Source: Pseudomonadota bacterium | GTDB taxonomy: Bacteria > Pseudomonadota > Alphaproteobacteria > Acetobacterales > Acetobacteraceae | Assembly (NCBI GenBank): GCA_021785335.1 | Contig: JAJYFW010000014.1 | Coordinates: 1 to 11,680, forward strand | DNA: 11,680 nucleotides | Direction of reading: 5' to 3' | Shown: positions 1 to 5,968 of the stretch, in pieces | Position numbering within the stretch: position 1 is the first letter of the stretch | Layout of the letters: each line of letters starts with the position of its first letter | Made by a program: the position numbers and the translations under genes | Notes under the pieces: model-generated | What the model was told of the DNA's origin: nothing | The model's input: the letters and a program-made list of their open reading frames with translations, nothing else | Database searches by the model: none

Positions 1-1116
1 CGAGGTGATACTGAACTCGCCGAGCAGGGTGGTGGTCTTGCCGGACATGTCCATCAGCGCCTGGTGGAAGTCGAGCTGGGTGAACTTCGGCGCGGTCGCG
101 AGCATCTGCTGCATGATCAGGCCGGTGTTGAAGCCCGCGGCGTCGAGGAAGTTGGGCGCGGCCTTCTCGGCGGCGGTGAACTCCTTGACGAAGGCCGCGG
201 TGTTCGGGCCGAGCGTGGTCTTCGGATAGGCGACCAGCGGCGGCGTCGGGTAGGTGTAGGTGTAGGCGAGCGTTTTGGCGCCGACGTTCTTCTCCATCAG
301 GGCCAGGAGCTGGCCGGGGAAGATGGTGAAGGTCATGTTGAAGTGCAGCCCGCTGCCCGCGAGCGCGTGCAGGAAGGCGATGTCGTTGGGCGCGTAGCCG
401 AGCTCGATCACCGCCTCGGGGTTGTGGGCGGCGATGGTGTGCAGCAGCACGGTGTAGTTGGATTCCGTGGTCGGCACGCCGTGGTAGTAGACCGGCTTCA
501 CGCCGCCCTTTTCCAGCGTGGTCTTCAGCGTTTCGGCCTGCGAGGCGTCGAAGTCGTTCGAGCCGTAGACGATGGCGACGCGCTTGATCTTCTGCGCCAG
601 GATGAAGTGGGCGAGCGGCAGCGGCCAGACCGTCGAGGACGGGATGGAGACGTCGGCGAGGTAGTTGGTCTTCTTGGTGAAGAAGTTGGCGCCCGAGCCC
701 GTGGGGTCGATGAGCAGCATGTGGTGCTCGGCGGCGAGCGGGATGGCGACCGAGGTGAGCACCGAGCCGAAATCGGCCATCAGGATGTTCACGTGGTCCT
801 GGGTGATGAGCTGGTTGTAGAGCGTGGTGGCGGTCGCCGTGGAGCTCTGGTCGTCATAGGCGACGATCTTGACCGGGATCTTCTTGTCGAACGCCTTGAC
901 GAAGACGCCGCCGGTCTTGTTCACGCCCGCGGCCCAGTACTGCAGGCCGTGGTACTGGCCTTCCGACGCGACGGCGAAGGGGCCGCTGCTGGCGTAGAGC
1001 GTGCCGATCTTGATCTCCGACGGCGCGGTCTGGGCGGCGGCGGCGGAAAGCGCCATGCCGGAGGCGAAAAGCGCGGCCGCGCAAGCGGTCCACGCGCGTT
1101 TGACGTGCGTACGCAT
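1..1116 (-). CDS. ABC transporter substrate-binding protein, branched-chain amino-acid type (copy 1, C-terminus cut by window)
   Basis: This is a periplasmic ligand-binding protein of the Leu/Ile/Val-binding (Peripla_BP_6) family, which delivers a small substrate to an ABC permease. The window shows 372 codons in one open frame. By comparison with the neighbouring copy about 40 residues are missing at the C-terminus, beyond position 1. Residues 1-28 form a signal peptide with positively charged start, hydrophobic core and an Ala-x-Ala site before Gln-Thr-Ala-Pro. The mature part begins with the family-typical strand EIKIGTLYASSG, followed by YWAAGVNKTGG and VAYDDQSS. No lipobox is present. 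The ATG at 1114-1116 is chosen because a strong purine-rich ribosome site (AGGAGAGGGGG) lies just upstream and the signal peptide aligns with copy 2. It is roughly 80% identical by eye to the gene at 1315-2562. Its ligand cannot be told from sequence: aromatic compounds, amides or amino acids are all possible in this family. Confidence 0.93.
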   Translation of the reverse strand, partial: MRTHVKRAWTACAAALFASGMALSAAAAQTAPSEIKIGTLYASSGPFAVASEGQYHGLQYWAAGVNKTGGVFVKAFDKKIPVKIVAYDDQSSTATATTLYNQLITQDHVNILMADFGSVLTSVAIPLAAEHHMLLIDPTGSGANFFTKKTNYLADVSIPSSTVWPLPLAHFILAQKIKRVAIVYGSNDFDASQAETLKTTLEKGGVKPVYYHGVPTTESNYTVLLHTIAAHNPEAVIELGYAPNDIAFLHALAGSGLHFNMTFTIFPGQLLALMEKNVGAKTLAYTYTYPTPPLVAYPKTTLGPNTAAFVKEFTAAEKAAPNFLDAAGFNTGLIMQQMLATAPKFTQLDFHQALMDMSGKTTTLLGEFSITS

Positions 1117-1150
1117 AAAGTCCCCCTCTCCTGGGAATTGTTGAGGGCGG

Positions 1151-1166
1151 CCGGTGGATATACCGG
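1151..1166 (-). other. Small inverted repeat in the 5' leader of copy 1
   Basis: CCGGT and ACCGG flank a 6-nt loop about 35 nt upstream of the start codon. The corresponding place in the leader of copy 2 has kept the surrounding bases but not this pairing, so a conserved RNA role is unlikely. Confidence 0.25.
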
Positions 1167-1196
1167 ACATCAACGGCGCCGCCCGACGTGCGGGTG

Positions 1197-1224
1197 CTTT
1201 TAGACCCCCTGCCGCGAGGGGCAA
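1197..1224 (-). promoter_or_regulatory. Predicted sigma-70-type promoter of binding-protein copy 1
   Basis: On the minus strand a TTGCCC (1219-1224) and a TAAAAG (1197-1202) are separated by 16 nt, each matching the sigma-70 consensus at 4 of 6 bases. The same hexamers with the same 16-nt spacer occur upstream of copy 2 although the spacer bases have diverged. That conservation is the main support. The leader to the start codon is about 75 nt. Confidence 0.55.
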
Positions 1225-1268
1225 GCGGGGGGCGGGCGAATTTTCGGGGACGGGTGCGGCGCGAAAGA

Positions 1269-1294
1269 GATCCCGGCCGTCGCCGGCCGGGATC
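1269..1294 (-). terminator. Intrinsic terminator after binding-protein copy 2
   Basis: GATCCCGGCC (1269-1278) and GGCCGGGATC (1285-1294) form a 10-bp GC-rich stem, extended by one more pair to leave a 4-nt loop. On the minus strand it begins about 20 nt after the stop codon of the gene ending at 1315 and is followed by TCTTTC, a short imperfect T-run. It lies upstream of the predicted promoter of copy 1, which fits separate transcription of the two copies. Confidence 0.7.
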
Positions 1295-1314
1295 GTTACG
1301 CTATGTGATCGGGA

Positions 1315-2562
1315 TCAGTTCCTGGGCGCCGGGTAGATCGCCTTGCCGGTCGCCTTGTTGGGCGGATAGACGACGACGAACTTCAGCCCCTTGCCCTCCG
1401 GCACGACCTGCGCCACCGGCAGCTGCTCGCCGAGCTGGGCGCCGTTCTCGTTGATCTTGAACTCGCCGAGCAGGGTGGTGGTCTTGCCCGACATGTCGAT
1501 CAGCGCCTGGTGGAAGGCGAGCTGCGTGAAGGTCGGCGCCGTGCCCAGCATGTGCTGCATGATGAGGCCGGTGTTGAAGCCCGCGGTGTCCAGCGCGTTG
1601 GGAGGGGATTTGGTCGCGGCGGTCCACTCCTTGACGAAGGTTCCCGTGTTCGGGCCGAGGTTGGTCTTGTTGTAAACGACGAGCGGCGGCACGGGGTAGG
1701 TGAAGGTGTAGGCCAGCGCCTTGGTGCCGACGTTCTTCTCCAGCAGTGCCAGGAGCTGGCCGGGGAAGATGCTGAACGTCATGTTGAAGTGCAGCCCGCT
1801 GCCCGAGAGCGCGTGGAAGAAGGCGATGTCGTTCAGCGCATAGCCGAACTCGATCACCGCGTCCGGGTGGCTGGCGGCGATGGTGTGGATGAGGACGGTG
1901 TAGTTGGATTCGCTGGTCGGCACGCCGTCGTAGTAGACCGGCTTCACGCCGCCCTTTTCCAGCGTGGCCTTCAGCGTGGTGGCCTGCGAGGCGTCGAAGT
2001 CGTTCGAATCATAGATGATCGCGACGCGCTTGATCTTGTGGGCGAGGATGAAGTCGCCGAGCACCCGCGGCCAGACCGCCGAGGTGGGGATGCTGATATC
2101 GGCGAGGTAGTTGGTCTTCCTGGTGAAGAAATTGGCGCCCGAGCCCGTGGGGTCGATGAGCAGCATGTGGTGCTCGGCGGCGATGGGGATGGCGACCGAG
2201 GTGAGCACCGAGCCGAAATCCGCCATCAGGATGTTCACGTGGTCCTGGGTGACGAGCTGGCTGTAGAGGGTGGTAGCCGTCGCGGTGGAGCTCTGGTCGT
2301 CATAGGCGACGATCTTGACCGGGATCTTCTTGTCGAACGCCTTGACGAAGACGCCGCCGGTCTTGTTCACGCCCGCGGCCCAGTATTTCAGCCCCTGTAA
2401 CTGCGACTGCGAGGGGACGGCGAAGGCGCCGCTGCTGGCGTAGAGCGTGCCGATCTTGATTTCCGATGGCGCTGTCTGGGCCGAGGCCGCGGACATAGCG
2501 AGGCCCGAGGCGAGAAGGCCGGCGGCGCAGGCCGTCCAGGCGCGTTGGAGATGTCGTCGCAT
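1315..2562 (-). CDS. ABC transporter substrate-binding protein, branched-chain amino-acid type (copy 2, complete)
   Basis: A complete 415-residue periplasmic binding protein of the Peripla_BP_6 (LivK-like) family, within the usual length range. Residues 1-28 are a signal peptide ending in Ala-Ser-Ala before Gln-Thr. The two-lobed fold is suggested by the N-terminal EIKIGTLYASSG strand, the LIDPTGSGANFF segment, the RVAIIYDSNDF strand that opens the second lobe, and the C-terminal GEFKIN and LKFVVVYPP segments. The mature protein has no cysteine, whereas classic LIV-binding proteins have a disulfide. The start at 2560-2562 is preferred over an in-frame ATG at 2646 because AGGGAG (2570-2575) sits 7 nt upstream and the signal peptide then begins at Met-Arg-Arg. 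It is a tandem duplicate of the gene at 1-1116. The two differ at about 66 of 372 aligned residues by eye, clustered at surface-type positions and around residues 46-59 and 163-170. Ligand unknown. Confidence 0.95.
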   Translation of the reverse strand: MRRHLQRAWTACAAGLLASGLAMSAASAQTAPSEIKIGTLYASSGAFAVPSQSQLQGLKYWAAGVNKTGGVFVKAFDKKIPVKIVAYDDQSSTATATTLYSQLVTQDHVNILMADFGSVLTSVAIPIAAEHHMLLIDPTGSGANFFTRKTNYLADISIPTSAVWPRVLGDFILAHKIKRVAIIYDSNDFDASQATTLKATLEKGGVKPVYYDGVPTSESNYTVLIHTIAASHPDAVIEFGYALNDIAFFHALSGSGLHFNMTFSIFPGQLLALLEKNVGTKALAYTFTYPVPPLVVYNKTNLGPNTGTFVKEWTAATKSPPNALDTAGFNTGLIMQHMLGTAPTFTQLAFHQALIDMSGKTTTLLGEFKINENGAQLGEQLPVAQVVPEGKGLKFVVVYPPNKATGKAIYPAPRN

Positions 2563-2569
2563 CCGTATA

Positions 2570-2575
2570 CTCCCT
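2570..2575 (-). promoter_or_regulatory. Ribosome binding site that decides the start of copy 2
   Basis: AGGGAG on the minus strand with a 7-nt spacer to the ATG at 2560-2562. It would lie inside the coding region if the longer in-frame ATG at 2646 were used. Confidence 0.7.
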
Positions 2576-2664
2576 GTGGCTTGTCTTCGTTGAGACGCTT
2601 GTCTTGCTTGGACGCGGTCGCTGGATGTTTCAGGCATCAGCGGCATCGCATCGGAACGGCGACG

Positions 2665-2692
2665 CTTTTAGCGGGCCTGTCGGAAGGGGCAA
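2665..2692 (-). promoter_or_regulatory. Predicted sigma-70-type promoter of binding-protein copy 2
   Basis: TTGCCC (2687-2692), 16-nt spacer, TAAAAG (2665-2670) on the minus strand, identical in hexamers and spacing to the promoter of copy 1. The leader to the ATG at 2562 is about 95 nt. An upstream in-frame ATG at 2646 would fall inside this leader. Confidence 0.6.
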
Positions 2693-2720
2693 GTGGGGAT
2701 GAGACAAGTATCGCGCCCTG

Positions 2721-2739
2721 CGTTTCGCGTCGCGAAACG
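2721..2739. promoter_or_regulatory. Perfect 19-nt palindrome, candidate operator
   Basis: CGTTTCGCG, a central T, then CGCGAAACG. The arms are perfect over 9 bp. The centre lies about 72 nt upstream of the expected transcription start of copy 2, a usual place for an activator site. The same sequence is not found upstream of copy 1. As RNA it could form a 7-bp stem with a 5-nt loop, but no T-run follows on either strand, so a terminator is less likely than a protein-binding site. Confidence 0.5.
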
Positions 2740-2751
2740 ACACTTCTGGCT

Positions 2752-2787
2752 GGGCGCGGTGGGGCGCGGTGGGGGCGCGGCTTGGGG
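2752..2787. repeat. G-rich tandem repeat directly downstream of the tad-type trio
   Basis: On the plus strand, G-runs of 3, 4, 5 and 4 are separated by CGCGGT, CGCGGT and CGCGGCTT. The run begins right after the stop codon at 2790-2792. The transcript of the minus-strand genes would carry the C-rich complement, which could serve as a Rho-loading stretch. The plus strand could form a four-stranded G structure. Confidence 0.45.
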
Positions 2788-2789
2788 CG

Positions 2790-3224
2790 CTAATGCACCA
2801 CGGTCATGGTGGTGGAGCTCGACAGCGTCTTCGACCCGAGCATCGTGAGCGGGGAGACGGTGCTCCACGGCAGGCTCGCCGTCACGGTGACGTTGCTGCC
2901 CACCTGGTAGTTGGGCGAGAACGTGACCGACACTTGGCACTGCGCGCAGTTGCCGAGCAGGCCGGACGCGGCGGAGGCGAATTTCGAGGTGATGCTGTCC
3001 ACCGATGCCGATTTGCTGCTCACCGCGGCGTAGCGGGCGGCGGCGGCGACGCCGTAGTCGAGCGCGTGCTGGTCGGCGAGGTAGCGCCCGATATCGATCG
3101 TCATCAGGATGAAGCCGAAGGCGAGCGAGGCGACGAGCGCGAACTCCACGGCGGTGGTGCCGCGCCTGCCGAGGCGGCGCGGGCGCGGGAGCAGTCGGAG
3201 GCGGAACTTCATGGCCGGTGACAT
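2790..3224 (-). CDS. TadE-like pseudopilin (short form)
   Basis: A 144-residue protein of the TadE-like family, whose members are processed pseudopilins of the Tad/Flp pilus system, anchored in the inner membrane. A basic N-terminus ends in Arg-Arg-Gly22 followed by TTAVEFALV. Glu27 is the +5 residue expected of the prepilin-type site cut by a TadV-like peptidase. A hydrophobic helix follows (residues about 28-46), then a helical YAAVSS region and a beta-rich tail. Two cysteines form a C-x-x-C (Cys93, Cys96). The stop is TAG. The ATG at 3222-3224 is chosen because GGGAAG lies about 11 nt upstream and because the remnant at 5932-5955 shows conserved codons from this point on. A GTG at 3236 is too close to the ribosome site, and an ATG at 3212 is a possible shorter start. 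It follows the TadG-like gene by 16 nt and is surely cotranscribed. Confidence 0.85.
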   Translation of the reverse strand: MSPAMKFRLRLLPRPRRLGRRGTTAVEFALVASLAFGFILMTIDIGRYLADQHALDYGVAAAARYAAVSSKSASVDSITSKFASAASGLLGNCAQCQVSVTFSPNYQVGSNVTVTASLPWSTVSPLTMLGSKTLSSSTTMTVVH

Positions 3225-3240
3225 GGGAGGTTGCACTTCC

Positions 3241-4461
3241 CTAATGCGTGAGAACGACCATGCGCTGGCTGGCCGGCAGGTTGATCATTCCGTAAGCGGA
3301 GCAATTCGAGTTGAGCATCGAGTTGCCGGTGAAGTCCACGGTGAAGGCCACGACCTCGAAGCAGGAGGTGGTGGAGCCGGTGGCCGCCGAGCCGGCGACG
3401 TAGACGGGGGCGTTGGGCATGTAGACGAGCCCGGTCAGCGTCGAGGTGGAGTTGCCCTGGATCGATTGCGTGCTCGCCGAGTTGTCGGCGATCAGCACGC
3501 CGGGGAACGGGGCGTCGCTCGACTGGGTGGGGGCGGAAAGGTTGATGTTGCCGCCGCTGAAGTTGACCACGCCATTGGAGATGATCGTGACCCCGCTGCC
3601 ATTGATCGTCGCCCCGCCGTTCACGGTGATGTCGCCGTTCACGTAATAGGTTCCGGGCGCGAGGTTGATGGTCGCGTTGTTGAGGAAGTCCCAGCTGCTG
3701 TAGTTGCCCGGCGTCAGGGACACGCTCTGGGTGCCGCCGTTGCCCTTTTCGGAGGACCCCGAGACGGAGCCCACGTTCAGCATCGCGTTCTGCAGCGGGG
3801 CGTCCGCGGCGAAGGGATCGGCGATGCTACCGGCGTTGGGGACCAGCGGCGTCGTGCCGATGGTGGCGCTGGAATCGATGTTGATGCTGCCGCCGGCATA
3901 GACCGCGGTCGCCGACATCGAGGAGCCGCCATCCATGACGTAGCCGCCGTTGGAGCGGGCGGCGCAGGCGACCAGGTTGACCGAGGTGGAGCCGGACAGA
4001 ACGAAACCCGAGGACGAGTTAGAGAGGGTCAGCACGCAGGCGCTGCCCTGGTTCAGGGAGGCGGTCGAGGTCACGGTGGAGGTGGACGGACCGACGCCGA
4101 GTACGGCCGAGAAGAAGTTGCTGGTGGGCGCGCTCAGGGTCACGGTGACCGCGGTTTCCGTGGCGGAGACGGAGATCGCCGAGGCCGCGGTGTTGGCGAA
4201 GCCGCCGGCGGTGAGAACGTCGGTGGCACCCTGGCGTGCGGCGGCGAGAAGCTGCTTCACCGTGGGCTGGGAGAGCAGCAGCATCGCGGCATCCGTGGCG
4301 CCGGCGTCGGACGCGACCTGCAGCTGCTGGGTGGAGATGTACTGATTGCCGACATCGATGCCCAGCGCCGCGCCGCCGATGACGACGGGGAGCATGACGG
4401 CGATCATCGGGGCGATGGATCCCCCCCGGTCATGCCGGAGCAGCCGCCAAATGCGGTTCAT
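3241..4461 (-). CDS. TadG-like Flp pilus assembly protein (copy 1)
   Basis: A 406-residue protein. Residues 10-60 carry the TadE/G-like N-terminus: DRGGSIAP, a membrane helix (about 15-36), then GIDVGNQYISTQQLQVASDAGATDAAM, typical of TadG proteins (Putative Flp pilus-assembly TadE/G-like). The large extracytoplasmic part is rich in Ser, Thr, Asn and Gly. Its centre (about 255-312) has short beta-strand repeats such as INLAPGTYYVNGDITVNGG and VNFSGGNINLSAP, which look like a beta-helix. Four cysteines (142, 166, 367, 387) are all conserved in copy 2 and may form two disulfides. It lacks the von Willebrand A-type metal site seen in long TadG proteins. The ATG at 4459-4461 overlaps the stop of the TadE-like gene by 4 nt (ATGA), so translation is coupled. 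Likely role: minor surface or assembly component of a Tad-type structure; exact function unknown. Confidence 0.85.
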   Translation of the reverse strand: MNRIWRLLRHDRGGSIAPMIAVMLPVVIGGAALGIDVGNQYISTQQLQVASDAGATDAAMLLLSQPTVKQLLAAARQGATDVLTAGGFANTAASAISVSATETAVTVTLSAPTSNFFSAVLGVGPSTSTVTSTASLNQGSACVLTLSNSSSGFVLSGSTSVNLVACAARSNGGYVMDGGSSMSATAVYAGGSINIDSSATIGTTPLVPNAGSIADPFAADAPLQNAMLNVGSVSGSSEKGNGGTQSVSLTPGNYSSWDFLNNATINLAPGTYYVNGDITVNGGATINGSGVTIISNGVVNFSGGNINLSAPTQSSDAPFPGVLIADNSASTQSIQGNSTSTLTGLVYMPNAPVYVAGSAATGSTTSCFEVVAFTVDFTGNSMLNSNCSAYGMINLPASQRMVVLTH

Positions 4462-5036
4462 TGGATGCGCACCGTTGTGGTGGAGGTGACGGGATAGGGC
4501 GACTGCACGCCGGGCAGCGGGACCGGCAGGCTCACGGTCGCCGCGACGGCCACCGTCATGTACTGGGTGGCGAGGTAGCCGGGGGCGCAGGTCGGCTCCG
4601 TGCTGTAGGACGTGCCCGAGTGTGTCCAGGACTGGGCGCTCGGGGCGCAGTACCAGGCCGTGGTGACCGTGACCTGGGGCGAGCCGGAGCCGTAGGCGGT
4701 GGTGGCCGCGGACTGGATGGAGCTGAAGGAGGCGCCCTCGAGAGCAGCCATGAAAGCCGCCTGCTGCGCGCGCGTGGCGCCGGCGTAGGAGGTAAGGACG
4801 AGGCCGTAGTCGACGGTGCCGGCCATGATGGGGAGGAGGACCAGGCCGCCGATGAGGGCGAACTCCATGCTGGCCACGCCGCGGCGGCCCCGCAGGAGGG
4901 CGGCGAGGCGGCGGAGATGAAGTGCAAGGCGCGGCGCGCGGATCGGCGCTGTTGCGGTGGCGCGAGGAGACGCGGCCGCGGCGTCGTGCTCCGCGGTGGC
5001 CGGTTCAGGATGTGTGTTTGGTGCCGATCGTGTCAC
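4458..5036 (-). CDS. TadE-like pseudopilin (long form)
   Basis: A 192-residue TadE-like protein, first gene of a tight trio. Residues 1-50 are a long Ala/Pro/Arg-rich, probably disordered cytoplasmic tail. The prepilin-like motif is Arg-Arg-Gly53 then VASMEFALIGG, with Glu58 at the +5 position and a hydrophobic helix to about residue 75. The remainder is extracytoplasmic and carries two cysteines (130 and 150) in a Tyr/Ser/Thr-rich loop. The start is a GTG at 5034-5036 with AGGA about 7-8 nt upstream; no other good start exists before the hydrophobic helix. The stop overlaps the ATG of the next gene by 4 nt. The tail of 50 residues ahead of the cleavage site is longer than usual for the family. 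Confidence is high for the family and moderate for the exact start. Confidence 0.85.
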   Translation of the reverse strand: MTRSAPNTHPEPATAEHDAAAASPRATATAPIRAPRLALHLRRLAALLRGRRGVASMEFALIGGLVLLPIMAGTVDYGLVLTSYAGATRAQQAAFMAALEGASFSSIQSAATTAYGSGSPQVTVTTAWYCAPSAQSWTHSGTSYSTEPTCAPGYLATQYMTVAVAATVSLPVPLPGVQSPYPVTSTTTVRIQ

Positions 5037-5276
5037 GACGGATCCTGCTTGACGGAGTTAGCCGGAAACGCGCCCGGCGCTTATGCGCCAGCGTGAGTCC
5101 GAACCTATCTACACCCCGTCGAAGGCGACGCCGGTCAGGCGCCATGCCGTCGATGTGCATTACCGATGTCACGAATTCCGTAAGAATTCAAGCGCGGCTA
5201 CATTTAATATCGCTGATTTAGCCGGGGAATTGGCTCGCACCCGGGCCGCGATCGGCGTCCCGGGGCGGCGGAGAGG
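5037..5276 (-). promoter_or_regulatory. Intergenic region upstream of the TadE-TadG-TadE trio
   Basis: A 240-bp gap with an AT-rich island (about 5171-5221) in otherwise GC-rich DNA, which very likely holds the promoter of the trio. I could not settle on a convincing -35/-10 pair. Two GAATTC sequences (5173-5178 and 5184-5189) lie 11 bp apart, one helical turn. A GGCGC-TTAT-GCGCC hairpin (5076-5089) lies in the leader about 40 nt upstream of the GTG start. Confidence 0.5.
5240..5264 (-). terminator. Possible hairpin terminator after the glycine-rich protein gene
   Basis: CCCGGG-type arms (5240-5245 with 5259-5264), one mismatch, then CGC/GCG and a 5-nt loop, about 13 nt after the stop codon of the gene ending at 5277. 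No T-run follows on the minus strand, so termination is uncertain. Confidence 0.3.
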
Positions 5277-5840
5277 CTAGCCGGACGAGGTTGTGCCGAG
5301 CGACGTGTCGGTGGCGGGCAGGCCGAGCAGGCTGTCGACGCGGCCGACCACCGCGGGCGTGAGCGACTTGTCCGTGGACGTGGCGAGCTGCGAGCGCGCG
5401 GCGGCGATGGCGGCGTTTTGCGCGGTGATCTCGGCCGGCGTGCTGGCCGGCATCGCCAGCGCCGCGAGCATCGCCTTGTCGTAGGTGGCAAGCTGCCCGG
5501 GCATCGAGTTCGGCGCCGCGTGGGCGAGCGCCGCCGGGCTGGCATGGGCGGCGTTCAGCGCGCCGAGCGCGGCGGAAAGCTGGCCCGACGACGACGCGGC
5601 GGCGCCATGCCCGTTGTTCGCGTGGTCGGCCGCGCTGGCCGAGGCGCCATGGCCGCCCGCGTTGGCGTTGCCGGCATTGCCGTTGCCGCCGCCATTCCCA
5701 CCCCCGTTGCCGCCGCCATTGCCGCCGCCGCCATGCGCCGCGAGCGCGGGCGGCGCGGCCAGAATCGCGCCGCCGGCGGCAGCGGCCGTGGCGACGAAAA
5801 GACCGGCCAGGACGGCCCGTGTCATTGAAGAGCGCTGCAT
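5277..5840 (-). CDS. Secreted glycine-rich protein of unknown function
   Basis: I do not recognise a family. The 187-residue product starts with a clear signal peptide (Met-Gln-Arg-Ser-Ser-Met-Thr-Arg, a hydrophobic core at about 9-28, and an Ala-Leu-Ala-Ala site near residue 35). The mature N-terminus is a low-complexity stretch with four GGGN units (about 38-53) running into a Gly/Asn/Ala/His-rich zone to residue 80. The C-terminal half (about 87-175) is Ala-rich and predicted helical, with segments GQLATYDKAMLAAL and AEITAQNAAIAAARSQLA. It has no cysteine and no second membrane helix, so it should be released or held on the surface. The ATG at 5838-5840 is chosen over upstream in-frame starts because AAGGAGG (5848-5854) sits 7 nt before it. 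It lies between two TadG-type units, in the same direction, which suggests but does not prove a joint surface role. Confidence 0.75.
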   Translation of the reverse strand: MQRSSMTRAVLAGLFVATAAAAGGAILAAPPALAAHGGGGNGGGNGGGNGGGNGNAGNANAGGHGASASAADHANNGHGAAASSSGQLSAALGALNAAHASPAALAHAAPNSMPGQLATYDKAMLAALAMPASTPAEITAQNAAIAAARSQLATSTDKSLTPAVVGRVDSLLGLPATDTSLGTTSSG

Positions 5841-5847
5841 GGGGTGT

Positions 5848-5854
5848 CCTCCTT
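5848..5854 (-). promoter_or_regulatory. Strong ribosome binding site of the glycine-rich protein
   Basis: AAGGAGG on the minus strand with a 7-nt spacer to ATG. It is the best ribosome site in the window and fixes the start at 5840, which implies high expression. Confidence 0.75.
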
Positions 5855-5865
5855 GCCTGAAACCA

Positions 5866-5894
5866 ACCGTAACGATCGGCACAGATTGTGGCAA
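5866..5894 (-). promoter_or_regulatory. Weak candidate promoter for the glycine-rich protein
   Basis: TTGCCA (5889-5894, 5 of 6 to consensus), a 17-nt spacer and TACGGT (5866-5871, 3 of 6) on the minus strand. The poor -10 box keeps confidence low; readthrough from the TadG-like gene is the alternative. Confidence 0.25.
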
Positions 5895-5931
5895 GACAGA
5901 GGCCAGGGCGAGGCGCGCGCGAAGTGGCGGC

Positions 5932-5955
5932 GCGGAATCTCATGGCTGGCGACAC
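5932..5955 (-). pseudogene. Remnant of the 5' end of a TadE-like gene
   Basis: Directly after TadG copy 2, 19 of 24 bases match the first eight codons of the TadE-like gene that follows TadG copy 1 (3201-3224). All five differences are transitions. The encoded residues are M-S-P-A-M-R-F-R against M-S-P-A-M-K-F-R. The distance from the TadG stop codon is 13 nt here and 16 nt there. Beyond this point similarity fades and no prepilin motif or hydrophobic helix can be read, so the gene has been lost. Confidence 0.5.
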
Positions 5956-5968
5956 GGCTTTTTCCGCG

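Larger units (their letters stand above)
1..2692 (-). repeat. Tandem gene duplication: two binding-protein units with promoter and leader
   Basis: The units 1-1224 and 1315-2692 align over promoter, leader and coding sequence. In the leaders, CG-TTGATG and A-ATCCA motifs keep the same order. The left unit is cut by the window edge. Divergence of nearly 20% in protein shows that this is an old duplication kept by selection. Confidence 0.85.

Noticed and set aside
64..1203. Long plus-strand open frames opposite the real genes (also 1510-2400, 3109-4497, 5888-7417, 7509-8987, 8848-9870, 9897-11522)
   Set aside because: Their products are Arg/Gly/Val/Asp-rich without domains, as expected for the complement of GC-rich genes with strong third-position bias. 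Each lies opposite a well-recognised minus-strand gene.
2563..2646. Longer start (ATG at 2646) for binding-protein copy 2
   Set aside because: It would put 28 polar residues before the signal peptide, has no ribosome site, and lies very close to the predicted transcription start.
5682..5732. GC-rich trinucleotide-like repeat as a CRISPR or non-coding repeat
   Set aside because: It encodes the GGGN repeat of the secreted protein in frame, with no spacer pattern.
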